Assembly (NCBI RefSeq): GCF_900103815.1
Contig: NZ_FNHZ01000003.1
Location: 217,315-281,314 of the forward strand
DNA from: Lachnospira pectinoschiza
GTDB lineage: Bacteria; Bacillota; Clostridia; Lachnospirales; Lachnospiraceae
DNA length: 64,000 nucleotides
Direction: 5' to 3'
Positions 44,812 through 53,510 of the stretch are shown piece by piece (the first letter of the stretch is position 1; each line of letters starts with the position of its first letter). Position numbers and translations under genes: made by a program. The notes under the pieces are model-generated. The model ran no database searches. It was not told the origin of the DNA and saw only the letters and a list, made by a program, of their open reading frames with translations.

Positions 44812-45825
44812 ATGCAGAAGGAAAAAATTATCACATTCGGTGAGCTTATGATGAGACTTTCACCGGAAAACAATGAGCGATTTACACAGGCTCACTCTTA
44901 TGAAGCAGTTTATGGTGGTGGAGAGGCCAACACAGCTGTTTCATTATCAAATTTTGGCGTAGATGTTGACTACGTCACAAAGTTACCTTGTCATCCAATT
45001 GGACAAAGCGCTGTAAATTCTCTTCGTCAGTATGGCGTTGGTATTGATAGCATTGTTCGTGGTGGCGATCAGATTGGTATCTATTTTCTAGAAAAGAAGA
45101 CATCACAGAGACCAACTAATGTAATTTACAACAGAGCTGGTTCAGCATTTGCCCTTGCTAAGGAAGAAGATTTTGATTGGGACAAGATTTTTGAAGGCGC
45201 AACATGGTTCCACTTCTCAGGAATTACACCTGCTATTTCAGATGAAATGGCTAAGATTACTCTTATTGCTTGTAAGAAGGCAAAGGAACTTGGTCTTACA
45301 ATTAGCTGTGACTTAAACTACAGAAGCAAGCTTTGGTCTAGTGAGAAGGCTTGTGAAGTTATGACAGAGATTTGTAAGTATGTTGATGTTTGTATTGCTA
45401 ACGAGGACGATGCAATCGGCATCTTCTCTATGGATCCAAGCAAGGCTGAAAATGTTGAAAAGAACGCTTATATTGCTGGCGAACTTACAAAGATGTTCCC
45501 TAACTTTAAGTGTGTAGCTTCTGTTTGGAGAGAAGAAAGAACAATTACAACTTTCAAGCTTCAGTCTATGATTTACAGAGATGGAAAGGCTTATTACAGC
45601 AAGGAATATTTCATGAACATCCTTGACTACATCGGTGCTGGCGATGCTTATTGTGCTGGTATTATCTATAGTTTCATCAATGACTATGATACACAGAAGG
45701 CAGTTGAATTTGCTAATGCAGCAAGCTGCTTAAAGCATACAGTATCTGGTGACTTCAACTTAGTAACAGCTGAAGAAGTTAATAAGTTAGCATTTTCAAA
45801 GGCTGGAAACGAAGTTTCAAGATAA
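44812..45825 (+). CDS. kdgK: PfkB-family sugar kinase, probably 2-keto-3-deoxygluconate kinase
   Basis: A 337-residue carbohydrate kinase with the PfkB N-terminal signature YGGGEANTAVSLSNFG (about 34-49) and the C-terminal catalytic segment DYIGAGDAYCAGIIYSF. The ITFGELMMRLSP start and the NYRSKLW segment are typical of KDG kinases, which phosphorylate KDG from pectin or uronate breakdown. No other uronate gene is adjacent, so the sugar is inferred from family resemblance. Start behind AGGAG. Confidence 0.85.
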   Translation: MQKEKIITFGELMMRLSPENNERFTQAHSYEAVYGGGEANTAVSLSNFGVDVDYVTKLPCHPIGQSAVNSLRQYGVGIDSIVRGGDQIGIYFLEKKTSQRPTNVIYNRAGSAFALAKEEDFDWDKIFEGATWFHFSGITPAISDEMAKITLIACKKAKELGLTISCDLNYRSKLWSSEKACEVMTEICKYVDVCIANEDDAIGIFSMDPSKAENVEKNAYIAGELTKMFPNFKCVASVWREERTITTFKLQSMIYRDGKAYYSKEYFMNILDYIGAGDAYCAGIIYSFINDYDTQKAVEFANAASCLKHTVSGDFNLVTAEEVNKLAFSKAGNEVSR

Positions 45826-45908
45826 ATAAAAGAGATGTGTTAGTTAAGCTGACATATTAAATTATAAAGCAAGCACGAAAGGCCTGTTTACTGGAAAAAT
45901 TATGAAAA

Positions 45909-45938
45909 AAGCCCCTTAAGACTAATTCTTAAGGGGCT
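45909..45938. terminator. bidirectional terminator
   Basis: AAGCCCCTTAAGA pairs with TCTTAAGGGGCTT; T-rich tails on both strands serve kdgK and trpB. Confidence 0.88.
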
Positions 45939-46030
45939 TGATTTTTATTAAATCGTGATTAAATTATTGTGTCTAATATCTTATAACTGGCTTGTTCATA
46001 AGCTCTAAGTCCTAGGATTCTAAGGTTTTC

Positions 46031-47257
46031 CTACTCTACATCACGAATTCCGTACTTTTCAATAATGTAATCCATATCCTTATCACCACGACCTGAAAGG
46101 TTAATAAGAATTGAGCCCTTGCCCATCTTCTTAGCAAGCTTAATTGCATAAGCTACTGCATGTGAGCTCTCAATAGCAGGAATAATACCTTCAAGTCTAG
46201 AAAGTGTATAGAAGGCATCAATTGTCTCTTCATCATCCACTACATCATACTTAACACGGCCAAGGTCACGAAGGAAAGCGTGCTCAGGGCCTGAAGATGG
46301 ATAATCAAGTCCGCTGGCAATTGAATAAACTGGAGCAGGATCTCCATTTTCATCCTTAAGCATAATAGAATTAAAGCCATGCATAATGCCCTCTGTTCCA
46401 TAAGTTAAGCTAGCTGCATGATCCCCAAGCTTTGGACCGCGTCCAAGTGGCTCAACACCATAAATATCAACAGGATAATTTAAAAATCCTGAGAACATAC
46501 CCATTGAGTTAGAACCACCACCAACGCAGGCAACTACTGCATCTGGAAGCTCACCTGTCATTTCGACAAACTGCTCTCTTGCCTCAATACCAACAACGCT
46601 CTGGAAATCACGAACCATCATTGGGAATGGATGTGGGCCAACGCAAGAACCGATACAATAAATTGCATCCTTATATTCCTTTGCATAGGCTGTAAATGCA
46701 GCATCAACCGCCTCTTTAAGAGTCTGCAAGCCATCTGTTACTGAGATAACATTTGCACCAAGAATCTTCATTCTAGCTACATTAGGTGCCTGCTTCTTGA
46801 TGTCTACTGCGCCCATGTAAATGTCACATTTTAAGCCAAAGTATGCTGCAGCTGTGGCAAGAGCAACACCATGCTGGCCTGCGCCTGTTTCTGCGATAAT
46901 CTTAGATTTTCCCATGTATTTTGCAAGTAATGCCTCACCCATACAGTGATTGAGCTTATGTGCGCCTGTGTGATTTAAGTCTTCTCTCTTAGCGTAGAGC
47001 TGCACATTTCCTAGCTTGCTTGATAATCTCTCAAGATGAGAAATTGGTGTAGGTCTGCCCTGGAATTCCTTACGGATGCGGCGTAATTCGTTAATAAACT
47101 TTCTTGACTTACAGATTGTAAAATAGCTCTCTGTAATCTCATTCATAGCTGCCTGAAGCTCGTCAGGAATATAAGAACCACCATATGGTCCAAAATATCC
47201 CTTTTCGTCAGGATAATTTTTAAAATATGTGTCAAAATTCACGTCTTTATAATTCAT
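46031..47257 (-). CDS. trpB: tryptophan synthase beta chain
   Basis: A 408-residue PLP enzyme condensing indole and serine. The PLP lysine is in [16 protein letters not shown] (about residue 89), followed by [12 protein letters not shown] and the phosphate-binding [11 protein letters not shown]. It stands alone, with no trpA or other trp gene next to it, so it may salvage indole. ATG 47257 follows GGAGGAAGAA. A hairpin GTGGCAAG/CTTGTCAC lies about 20 bp ahead of the start and could affect translation. Confidence 0.94.
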   Translation of the reverse strand: MNYKDVNFDTYFKNYPDEKGYFGPYGGSYIPDELQAAMNEITESYFTICKSRKFINELRRIRKEFQGRPTPISHLERLSSKLGNVQLYAKREDLNHTGAHKLNHCMGEALLAKYMGKSKIIAETGAGQHGVALATAAAYFGLKCDIYMGAVDIKKQAPNVARMKILGANVISVTDGLQTLKEAVDAAFTAYAKEYKDAIYCIGSCVGPHPFPMMVRDFQSVVGIEAREQFVEMTGELPDAVVACVGGGSNSMGMFSGFLNYPVDIYGVEPLGRGPKLGDHAASLTYGTEGIMHGFNSIMLKDENGDPAPVYSIASGLDYPSSGPEHAFLRDLGRVKYDVVDDEETIDAFYTLSRLEGIIPAIESSHAVAYAIKLAKKMGKGSILINLSGRGDKDMDYIIEKYGIRDVE

Positions 47258-47423
47258 TTCTTCCTCCATTCTGTGGCAAGTGCTCTTGTCACGAAACCCT
47301 AAGCTTTTACTTACATTTACTACATCTTTTAATCCTTAGAGTCACTATACTATAGAATTTTATCACTTTAAAGTAATAAAAACAACGTGAAATTTAATTT
47401 TTTATTTTGGACCTATATATAAA

Positions 47424-47452
47424 AAAGCTCACATGAAAACCATGTGAGCTTA
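47424..47452 (-). terminator. intrinsic terminator
   Basis: AGCTCACATG pairs with CATGTGAGCT, followed by TTTTTT on the minus strand; ends the PIN/NYN-type gene. Confidence 0.85.
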
Positions 47453-47487
47453 GTGTTTTAGCGACTTTTAATTAATTTATAAATCCA

Positions 47488-48282
47488 TCATAAAAAGTAT
47501 AAAATTTGATAAAATGGCTTTAGGGTATTATAGATATCTGCACCTTCATTCCCGTACTTAGAAACAAGATTCTTGTAAAACTGCTGTTTATCATCTTTAA
47601 GATTTTCCCTTAGAAAGGCTATTAATTCTGATTTACTACCATCCTCAATTTCTAATTTATGCTTAAAAATAATATCAACAAGCTTTTCAAATTTTTCTTG
47701 TATGGTCCAGTAAACTTCAGGCGCAAAAAAGCCTATCGACTTTTTAAACTCATAAATATCTCTACCCTTATCTTTACCATATAAGCAAGTAAATACCGTA
47801 TTTAATTGTTGCTTATTATCTTTTCCAATACAATTAATTATTGTATTGATCTCATCCTTATCCGATACAGGTTTTAAAACGGATTCTGGATTAAGATTAT
47901 CTGTTAAATCCGAATTTTTTTTGTTATCTAAATGCACCGGACGATTCATTCGCTTAACTTTCATGTGTTTCTCTTCCCAGAAACTAACCACTGCATCAAA
48001 CCCTGTATCATTTGAAACAATAATCATCTCTTGGCTAGAATCCTCATGAAGTTGATAGCCTAAGTATGTCACCAGCTGAAAATCTAGACCATTGTTGCCT
48101 TCATGACAACTAATAAAGTTAGCTTTATCAGGATGTTTCAGCAAATATTTCACTGTCTCATACTCAAGTCTTGGGGAATGGCCTGTGTAGAAAACATAGA
48201 ATTTGCTATCCACGTTTTCATCCATCAAGCAAACCCAAGAATCGCCTACATTTTCCGTGTCTATAAAGAATGCCTTATTCAT
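47488..48282 (-). CDS. PIN-like (NYN-type) domain protein
   Basis: A 264-residue protein whose first ~115 residues look like a PIN/NYN nuclease fold: KAFFIDTENVGDSW (acidic D8), EGNNGLDFQLVTYLGY (central Asp) and MIIVSNDTGFDAVVSFW (two further Asp), a plausible metal-binding carboxylate set. The C-terminal ~120 residues are helical with no recognised domain. Such proteins cleave RNA. Start behind GGAGG. Monocistronic, with terminator downstream. Confidence 0.75.
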   Translation of the reverse strand: MNKAFFIDTENVGDSWVCLMDENVDSKFYVFYTGHSPRLEYETVKYLLKHPDKANFISCHEGNNGLDFQLVTYLGYQLHEDSSQEMIIVSNDTGFDAVVSFWEEKHMKVKRMNRPVHLDNKKNSDLTDNLNPESVLKPVSDKDEINTIINCIGKDNKQQLNTVFTCLYGKDKGRDIYEFKKSIGFFAPEVYWTIQEKFEKLVDIIFKHKLEIEDGSKSELIAFLRENLKDDKQQFYKNLVSKYGNEGADIYNTLKPFYQILYFL

Positions 48283-48380
48283 TTGACCTCCTTTACGAAG
48301 CCACTAAAACATTTTAATTATATCACTGATAATTAATTATTACTATTAAAAATGTATCTCAAACGGAGCTAAATCACCAT

Positions 48381-48444
48381 CTGACAGGTGGCACAAAGTG
48401 CCACTGCGTTCATGAGGCAGTAGCGAAGCGGATTCCGAATGTCC
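48381..48444. repeat. 64-bp dispersed hairpin repeat, copy 1
   Basis: Contains GTGGCAC/GTGCCAC and the ATTCC-containing segment GCGAAGCGGATTCCGAATG. It matches 63915-63978 in inverse orientation with a single mismatch, and 26 bp of it also occur at 37779-37804. It lies right after the stop of the GNAT gene, so probably in its 3' UTR. Confidence 0.85.
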
Positions 48445-48462
48445 TCTTTACATGAGAAAACC

Positions 48463-48960
48463 TTACAAATTCTTCCTCATCTCATGCCAAGCCTCTCCTC
48501 CCCATGTGGAATTGGCCTGTCCTAAATCCTCAAAGCCAAACTTCTTATACATAGGAACACGAGAATCAAGGCAAGTTAAAGTAAGATACTTTCTGCCTCT
48601 TTTTAGCTGTAATTCACCATATTTAGAAACGAGGTTTCGGGCAAGTCCCTGCATTCTATACTCAGGAAGTACATCCAAACCAAGAATCATGATGTTATCA
48701 CCCTTCTCGTCATACAATTCTTCCTGTGTGAAAAATTCATCTCTAAAGCTAATTTCCTTTGTTGCCAAACCATTAATAAAGCCAGCAATAAGGCCAGTCT
48801 CCTTATCAACTGCCACAAAGAAATCATCCTTATCTTTATTAATCCTTCTTGTCATAGCCTCTTTTGTGCAAGCCTCGTTTGGAGGAAAACAAATTTGCTC
48901 AATCTCCACAGCCTGCTCAATCTCATCAAGTCTAATCGTTCTAAAATCAAATTCTTTCAT
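48463..48960 (-). CDS. GNAT-family N-acetyltransferase
   Basis: A 165-residue acetyltransferase: FRTIRLDEIEQAVEIEQICFPPNEACTKEAM opening, GLIAGFINGLA, and the acetyl-CoA loop MILGLDVLPEYRMQGLARNLV (the QGLAR stands for Q/RxxGxG/A). The C-terminal LTCLDSRVPMYKKFGFEDLGQ is characteristic. Substrate unknown. ATG 48960 follows GGGAGG; a TTG upstream overlaps it. A dispersed hairpin repeat lies downstream. Confidence 0.9.
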   Translation of the reverse strand: MKEFDFRTIRLDEIEQAVEIEQICFPPNEACTKEAMTRRINKDKDDFFVAVDKETGLIAGFINGLATKEISFRDEFFTQEELYDEKGDNIMILGLDVLPEYRMQGLARNLVSKYGELQLKRGRKYLTLTCLDSRVPMYKKFGFEDLGQANSTWGGEAWHEMRKNL

Positions 48961-48983
48961 ATATCCTCCCAAAAAATATACTA

Positions 48984-49058
48984 GGCAAACAGCCGAAGGC
49001 GCCTTTGCCGGCCGGCCAATTTCACCTCCCGGTAGGCAAACAGCGAAGCGCCTTTGCC
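48984..49058. repeat. two GGCAAA/TTTGCC hairpins with covarying inner stems
   Basis: At 48984-49009 and 49035-49058 the same outer stem GGCAAA/TTTGCC encloses different inner stems, GCCGAAGGC and GCGAAGCGC. The inner stem changes on both sides together, which argues that the fold is under selection. Confidence 0.65.
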
Positions 49059-49112
49059 GTACTCCACCTTCCCGGCAGTTCCCACTCCCTGCAATTCTAC
49101 ACTCGCCTAGGA

Positions 49113-49247
49113 GGAGGGATAGTTTTTTTAAGACTGTTCTAGCCCCTTCAGCACTTGAAAAGCCCCTCTTAAAAAGAGGGGCTTTTCTTAGTACTGCTAA
49201 GAGGGCTAGTCAAGCGCAAGCGTGTCTTAAAAAAATTCTATCCCTCC
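49113..49247. repeat. large nested inverted repeat (~135 bp)
   Basis: Outer arms 49113-49134 and 49224-49247 pair over more than 20 bp (GGAGGGATAG and its complement, then T/A-rich, then AAGAC/GTCTT). Inside are CTAGCCC/GGGCTAG, CAGCACT/AGTACTG and a core terminator AAAAGCCCCTCTT/AAGAGGGGCTTTT (49158-49186). The right arm covers the last codons and the stop of the zinc-ribbon gene. Confidence 0.85.
49158..49186. terminator. core terminator hairpin within the large inverted repeat
   Basis: 13-bp perfect stem AAAAGCCCCTCTT/AAGAGGGGCTTTT with a three-base loop; downstream of the zinc-ribbon gene on the minus strand. Confidence 0.75.
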
Positions 49248-50548
49248 GACCTCCAATACTCTGTCTTAAGGTCAATATACCCTGTTGAGAAACTTTCTAT
49301 TGGATTTTCTCTACATTTAAAATTAAAGGAAATATACAATTCCTTATTCTTTACATCAGTAAAATAATCATCATAAGAATAAACATCTGAAGTCAAAAGG
49401 GTTGTCCCCGGAATCGATACTGTATCATACATACCATAGGTATACAAGCTCTTACCCTGACCCAAATATCCATCAGTATCAACATCGAAAGTAAGATCTT
49501 CTGTCTTATTTACAATATAATATTTCAGACCTTCATCATAATTAATATGACTATTAGTATCCTGAACGTAATCATAAGCACTATAAATATCAACGTAGTC
49601 ATTAGAATAAATAATATGATATCTTGATAAATCATATGTAATATCTATTGTTGAAGTTGTTGTCAACTTAACAACATTGTCACATTCATAAATACTATCA
49701 CTATCTAATGTTAAAACTTCAATCTTATCAAAATAAATATTCTTAATCTCACTCTTTGCAACATTAGAAAAATCTTCATAAACTGTAACCGTGCTGTGCT
49801 TTTTATAATTATCACTAGCATATAAATAACCGTTATAATCAGTAAAATCATTAAAAGTGTGAGAAGATAGAATAATTTTTACATTCGTATCACTATTATT
49901 AACCACTTCTAACTCTAGCTTATATCCATCCTTGAAATTGCTATGATCCTTATAAATATTCTTTAAAGTAACTGTTACGTTCTGATTCTTATCACCATCT
50001 ACAAAATAGTTTAAAATCTGACCATCGCCTTCAACTGAATAACTTTCAAGCTGATAATCCTCATAAGAATATTCATTTAACATTTCGTCCGTACGATATT
50101 TGTCGTCACTATAATAATTATAGCCATCCTTTAAATATACCCACAACGGAACTACAACAAATATAACTAAAGCTACAACAATAATTAAAATAACCAACTT
50201 TGCACTAAAAGACTTCTTCTTTTTTAAAGAATTTGCCTTAGATCTACCGCTATTATTACTAGTATTTGAATACTGACTAAAATCGTAGTCATCATTTTCT
50301 TGCGCATTTTCAAATCTATTAATCCACTCTGAATCTAAATCATAAGTCGCACCACAGTTAGGACACCTGTCATAAATAGCTGTATCCACCTTAGATCCAC
50401 AGTAATCACAAGTTATAACTGGTGGTTTATATTCCTTTTTCTTAGTTCTTTTATATGTAGTCGTATTATCTACATTATTATCCTCCGTTGATTTCTTATA
50501 AAGCCTGTATCCAACGAAAAATATGCATAATGCTGCTAAAAATCCCAT
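49238..50548 (-). CDS. zinc-ribbon membrane protein
   Basis: A 436-residue protein with an N-terminal hydrophobic segment, a zinc ribbon CDYCGSKVDTAIYDRCPNCG (about 47-66), a basic linker, a second transmembrane helix (LVILIIVVALVIFVVVPLWV, about 122-141) and a ~290-residue extracellular region of beta-rich, Tyr/Asp-rich sequence. Zinc-ribbon anchors of this kind are common surface proteins in Lachnospiraceae; function unknown. The last codons and stop lie in the arm of a large inverted repeat. A small gene lies 21 bp upstream. Confidence 0.8.
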   Translation of the reverse strand: MGFLAALCIFFVGYRLYKKSTEDNNVDNTTTYKRTKKKEYKPPVITCDYCGSKVDTAIYDRCPNCGATYDLDSEWINRFENAQENDDYDFSQYSNTSNNSGRSKANSLKKKKSFSAKLVILIIVVALVIFVVVPLWVYLKDGYNYYSDDKYRTDEMLNEYSYEDYQLESYSVEGDGQILNYFVDGDKNQNVTVTLKNIYKDHSNFKDGYKLELEVVNNSDTNVKIILSSHTFNDFTDYNGYLYASDNYKKHSTVTVYEDFSNVAKSEIKNIYFDKIEVLTLDSDSIYECDNVVKLTTTSTIDITYDLSRYHIIYSNDYVDIYSAYDYVQDTNSHINYDEGLKYYIVNKTEDLTFDVDTDGYLGQGKSLYTYGMYDTVSIPGTTLLTSDVYSYDDYFTDVKNKELYISFNFKCRENPIESFSTGYIDLKTEYWRSEG

Positions 50549-50569
50549 TTCTTAATTCCTCATTTAACT

Positions 50570-50782
50570 TTATCTTTTTGACATTTTCTTAAGGTAGTCA
50601 TCCTTTAGTTTACACTCATCTTTAAGTCTACTTATCTCTTCTTCTAGATGTGCGAGGTACTCCCTAGTTAGCTTAACTCCTCCTCTAACTGCCACATCTT
50701 CGTGCTTTTCCATTTCTGAAAGCCACTGCTCAAGAGATCTTTTTCTTATATTATTATACGTATCATCCGGTCTAGTAAACAT
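50570..50782 (-). CDS. small charged coiled-coil protein
   Basis: A 70-residue soluble protein with heptad-like charged sequence (REYLAHLEEEISRLKDECKLKDDYLKKM). It has its own GGAG ribosome binding site and lies between the hydroxyacid dehydrogenase (1 bp upstream) and the zinc-ribbon gene, so likely an operon member. No family recognised. Confidence 0.6.
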   Translation of the reverse strand: MFTRPDDTYNNIRKRSLEQWLSEMEKHEDVAVRGGVKLTREYLAHLEEEISRLKDECKLKDDYLKKMSKR

Positions 50783-50783
50783 T

Positions 50784-51749
50784 TTAATACTCCTTTACTC
50801 TGTCTACAACATGCGTAAGCTTCTCCCCTTTAGCGAAACGCTTAAGATTTTCAAGGAAAATTTTAACGCACACCTCTATAGTATAATCGTTTGTTAATTT
50901 TCCTGCAATATGAGGTGTTATTAAGAGATTGTGAGTATCCCAAAGCTTAGAGTCCTTATTAATTGGTTCTTGTGAAAATACATCTAGAGCCGCACCGTAG
51001 AGCTCACCCCTGTTAAGCTTATTAACCAATAGTTCTTGATCTAAAGCCTGACCTCTGCCTACATTAATTACGATTCCATTAGCACCAATTTTATCTAATT
51101 CCTTTCGGCCCATAAGCTTATTAGTTTCCTTTGTTGCAGGCATTGCCATAATTACAATGTCGTCTGGCTTAAGTACATTTTCAAGATTAGATACATTTTC
51201 AATACTATTAAAGTAATGGGAAAATGCATCTCTAACCTTTCCGCTTCTTGTAACCCCCACAATTTCCTTAGGCTCGAAAGCTACTAAACGCTTAGCAGTA
51301 TTGCCCCCAATGTCACCGCAACCAAGAATTACAATTCTGCTATTCTTAATAGTCCTTTGCCAAACTGGAGCCTCCCAAACATGCTCAAGCTGGCCCTTTA
51401 CAAAGCCAGCTTCTTTTCTTAAAAGCATTAGAAGCACCATAACTATATGTTCTGAAATAATAAGACCATATGCACCTGAAGAATTAGTTAAAATCACGTC
51501 ATCCCTTAAAACTCTAGGCTTTAAAAAGACTTCAACCCCTGCAAAGGGTAGCGCAAGCCAAGACATTTGCTTGCATTCTGACACAATACTTGGAATATAG
51601 CCAAAAACTATATCCGCATCAGAGATGTGGCCGCTAGCCTCCCCTTCATTCTTATAAAAATCTATCTTAAAGTTTAGTTTCTTCGCCTCAGTTTCAATCT
51701 GCGATTTTGTTGTTTCATTAAAAGATGGGTTAATTACTGCAATTTTCAT
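50784..51749 (-). CDS. D-isomer-specific 2-hydroxyacid dehydrogenase
   Basis: A 321-residue NAD-dependent oxidoreductase. The nucleotide-binding loop is VILGCGDIGGNTAKRL (about 144-159), followed by INVGRGQALDQELL (the catalytic Arg region), ALDVFSQEPINKDSKLW (Glu) and LLITPHIAGK (His), the catalytic triad of the family. Substrate unclear, possibly a phosphoglycerate- or glyoxylate-type acid. Start behind GGGGAG. It is the first gene beyond the left border of the lanthipeptide cassette. Confidence 0.9.
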   Translation of the reverse strand: MKIAVINPSFNETTKSQIETEAKKLNFKIDFYKNEGEASGHISDADIVFGYIPSIVSECKQMSWLALPFAGVEVFLKPRVLRDDVILTNSSGAYGLIISEHIVMVLLMLLRKEAGFVKGQLEHVWEAPVWQRTIKNSRIVILGCGDIGGNTAKRLVAFEPKEIVGVTRSGKVRDAFSHYFNSIENVSNLENVLKPDDIVIMAMPATKETNKLMGRKELDKIGANGIVINVGRGQALDQELLVNKLNRGELYGAALDVFSQEPINKDSKLWDTHNLLITPHIAGKLTNDYTIEVCVKIFLENLKRFAKGEKLTHVVDRVKEY

Positions 51750-51887
51750 AGATAAATTCTCCCCTTATTTTTTATGAATATTATTGCACATAGAAATTAT
51801 CAGGTAAAGTTAAAGATTTGCATTATTACTAAGAATTGGTAGGAAATTTTGCATGTAAGAGTGTAGGATTGTCAGCAAATATAAAAA

Positions 51888-51937
51888 CCCGCTAGCATAT
51901 AGTTTATGCTAGCGGGAGAGTTGTTTTAGATTATATA
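51888..51937. repeat. 50-bp direct repeat at left border of lanthipeptide cassette (contains terminator)
   Basis: The stem CCCGCTAGCATA/TATGCTAGCGGG (51888-51916) with T-tract on the minus strand is a terminator for the HlyD gene. The 50 bp are repeated at 62270-62319 with three mismatches. The repeat ends one base before the hlyD stop codon. Confidence 0.9.
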
Positions 51938-51938
51938 G

Positions 51939-53510
51939 CTAATCCAACAAATTAATCTTCTCAAGTAAATATTTCATAACAGTTTTTTCACCTATAATAA
52001 CCTTGCCGGTACAAGCCATTCCATTTTTAAGATTTGCCACATCCCCATCTTTATTAGATATGACCATATTCTCGCATCTTACTTTTGCAATATAATAAGC
52101 AGCTCCTGTATTTTCATCAACTGTTATTGTCTTAGAGATATTTTCTATTTCCCCAGTAAAATAACCATATTCACTAGATGGAAATGATGATATCTCAAAA
52201 TTTACATTTTGACCTTCTTTTATCTTTCCTATATCTGAATTAGAGATGTAAAGTTCAGCATAAAAACCTGATTCGCTTTCAGGATAAATACTCCCTATAC
52301 TAACTCCTTCTTGTAAATATGCACCTTCATGCAAATCTTGACTCACATAATAATAACCTGAACTAGGAGCTGTTATAGTACAATTATCATTTTGAATATT
52401 ATAGCTTTTTAAATATTTCTCACACTCCTCAATTTTTCCTTCAAGCTCTAATCTCTCAGATGCTATCTTTCCTTTTTCTGTAAGAATTGCTATGGTACTT
52501 GTAGACGAATCATCAGCTATTCCATTCATTTCCAACTTAGCTGTTTCTAAATTAGACTTTAAAGTCGTAAGGCTATCATTATAATTCTCAATCAATTGCT
52601 CAATAGTAGAAATCTGTGTTTGTTCTAACTGTGAAAGAGCCTGTTTTTGTTCATTTTGTGATAATGATATCTTATTATTTAGGCTTTCTTTCTGAGTTTC
52701 AAGTGTGGATTTTTCTTGAGCAAGGCTTTCACTTGCAGTTCCATTTTGTATTTCTACTAATTGTTTCTCAATTTCTTCTAACTGTGTCTTTAATTCTGAA
52801 ATAGTATTATCATATTGTAATTTAGTATAATCATATTTTGAAATATAACTATTTACTAAGCTATAATAATAACTTTCTGAAGAATCAAAGCTATTACTTC
52901 TACTAGTAACACAGGCCTTAGCAGTATTAAGCTTATTAATCTTATCTTCATACTGTGTTATAGCGGATGAAATAGATTCTATATTTCCCTTACTAATCTC
53001 ACTTTGTGATGACGTACTTTTATTGTTCGCTGAAATATTTTCAAGTAATAATGCTCTTCTATTAACAAATTCTTCATAATACTTATTATCTGAATATTCA
53101 GTTTCAATAGCTGTATTAGAATCCAAGGAATTCTCATATGCCTCAAGAATTTCTAATCGTTCCTGAGCATCCTGTAAACTATTTTGATAATTAACTATTG
53201 TATCTGAAAGAGACTCAATACTTACTTCACATATTACATCACCTTCATTTACGTGATCACCATTTTTAACATTTGCGCTTACAATCTTACCAGAAACCGC
53301 ACTGCTTATATCATAAATAGTATCCTCACCTTTAAAAATTCCACTACTTTTCACAACATTATCAATTTTAAAAAAACAAGCCCATACAATTGCTATTATA
53401 AGAATTGATAGAATTGCATATATCGTATATACAAGAAAAGGATTAGGCTTTGAATCATAAACTTCAACACTATCACTTAAGTCCTTCATGTCTACTATTA
53501 TTGGTTTCAA
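51939..53510 (-). CDS. HlyD-family secretion adaptor of the lanthipeptide exporter
   Basis: A 523-residue protein with a short cytoplasmic start, one membrane helix (LVYTIYAILSILIIAIVWACF, about 25-46), a biotinyl-lipoyl-like hairpin (IVSANVKNGDHVNEGDVICEV), a very long coiled coil (about 120-360) and a beta-barrel domain (GQNVNFEISSFPSSEYGYFTGEI). It likely forms a conduit through the wall with the C39-peptidase exporter just upstream. It starts at TTG 53510 overlapping the exporter stop, 9 nt after GGGAGG; an ATG seven codons in is the alternative. Last gene of the cassette operon. Confidence 0.85.
   Translation of the reverse strand: MKPIIVDMKDLSDSVEVYDSKPNPFLVYTIYAILSILIIAIVWACFFKIDNVVKSSGIFKGEDTIYDISSAVSGKIVSANVKNGDHVNEGDVICEVSIESLSDTIVNYQNSLQDAQERLEILEAYENSLDSNTAIETEYSDNKYYEEFVNRRALLLENISANNKSTSSQSEISKGNIESISSAITQYEDKINKLNTAKACVTSRSNSFDSSESYYYSLVNSYISKYDYTKLQYDNTISELKTQLEEIEKQLVEIQNGTASESLAQEKSTLETQKESLNNKISLSQNEQKQALSQLEQTQISTIEQLIENYNDSLTTLKSNLETAKLEMNGIADDSSTSTIAILTEKGKIASERLELEGKIEECEKYLKSYNIQNDNCTITAPSSGYYYVSQDLHEGAYLQEGVSIGSIYPESESGFYAELYISNSDIGKIKEGQNVNFEISSFPSSEYGYFTGEIENISKTITVDENTGAAYYIAKVRCENMVISNKDGDVANLKNGMACTGKVIIGEKTVMKYLLEKINLLD

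Noticed and set aside
47270..47400. T-box or trp attenuator ahead of trpB
   Set aside because: Leader is short, no T-box motif or Trp-rich leader peptide; only a small hairpin near the start.
48452..49288. Plus-strand open frame of 278 codons opposite the GNAT gene and hairpins
   Set aside because: Antisense to a clear GNAT gene and then through GC-rich palindromes; no ribosome binding site or protein-like domain.
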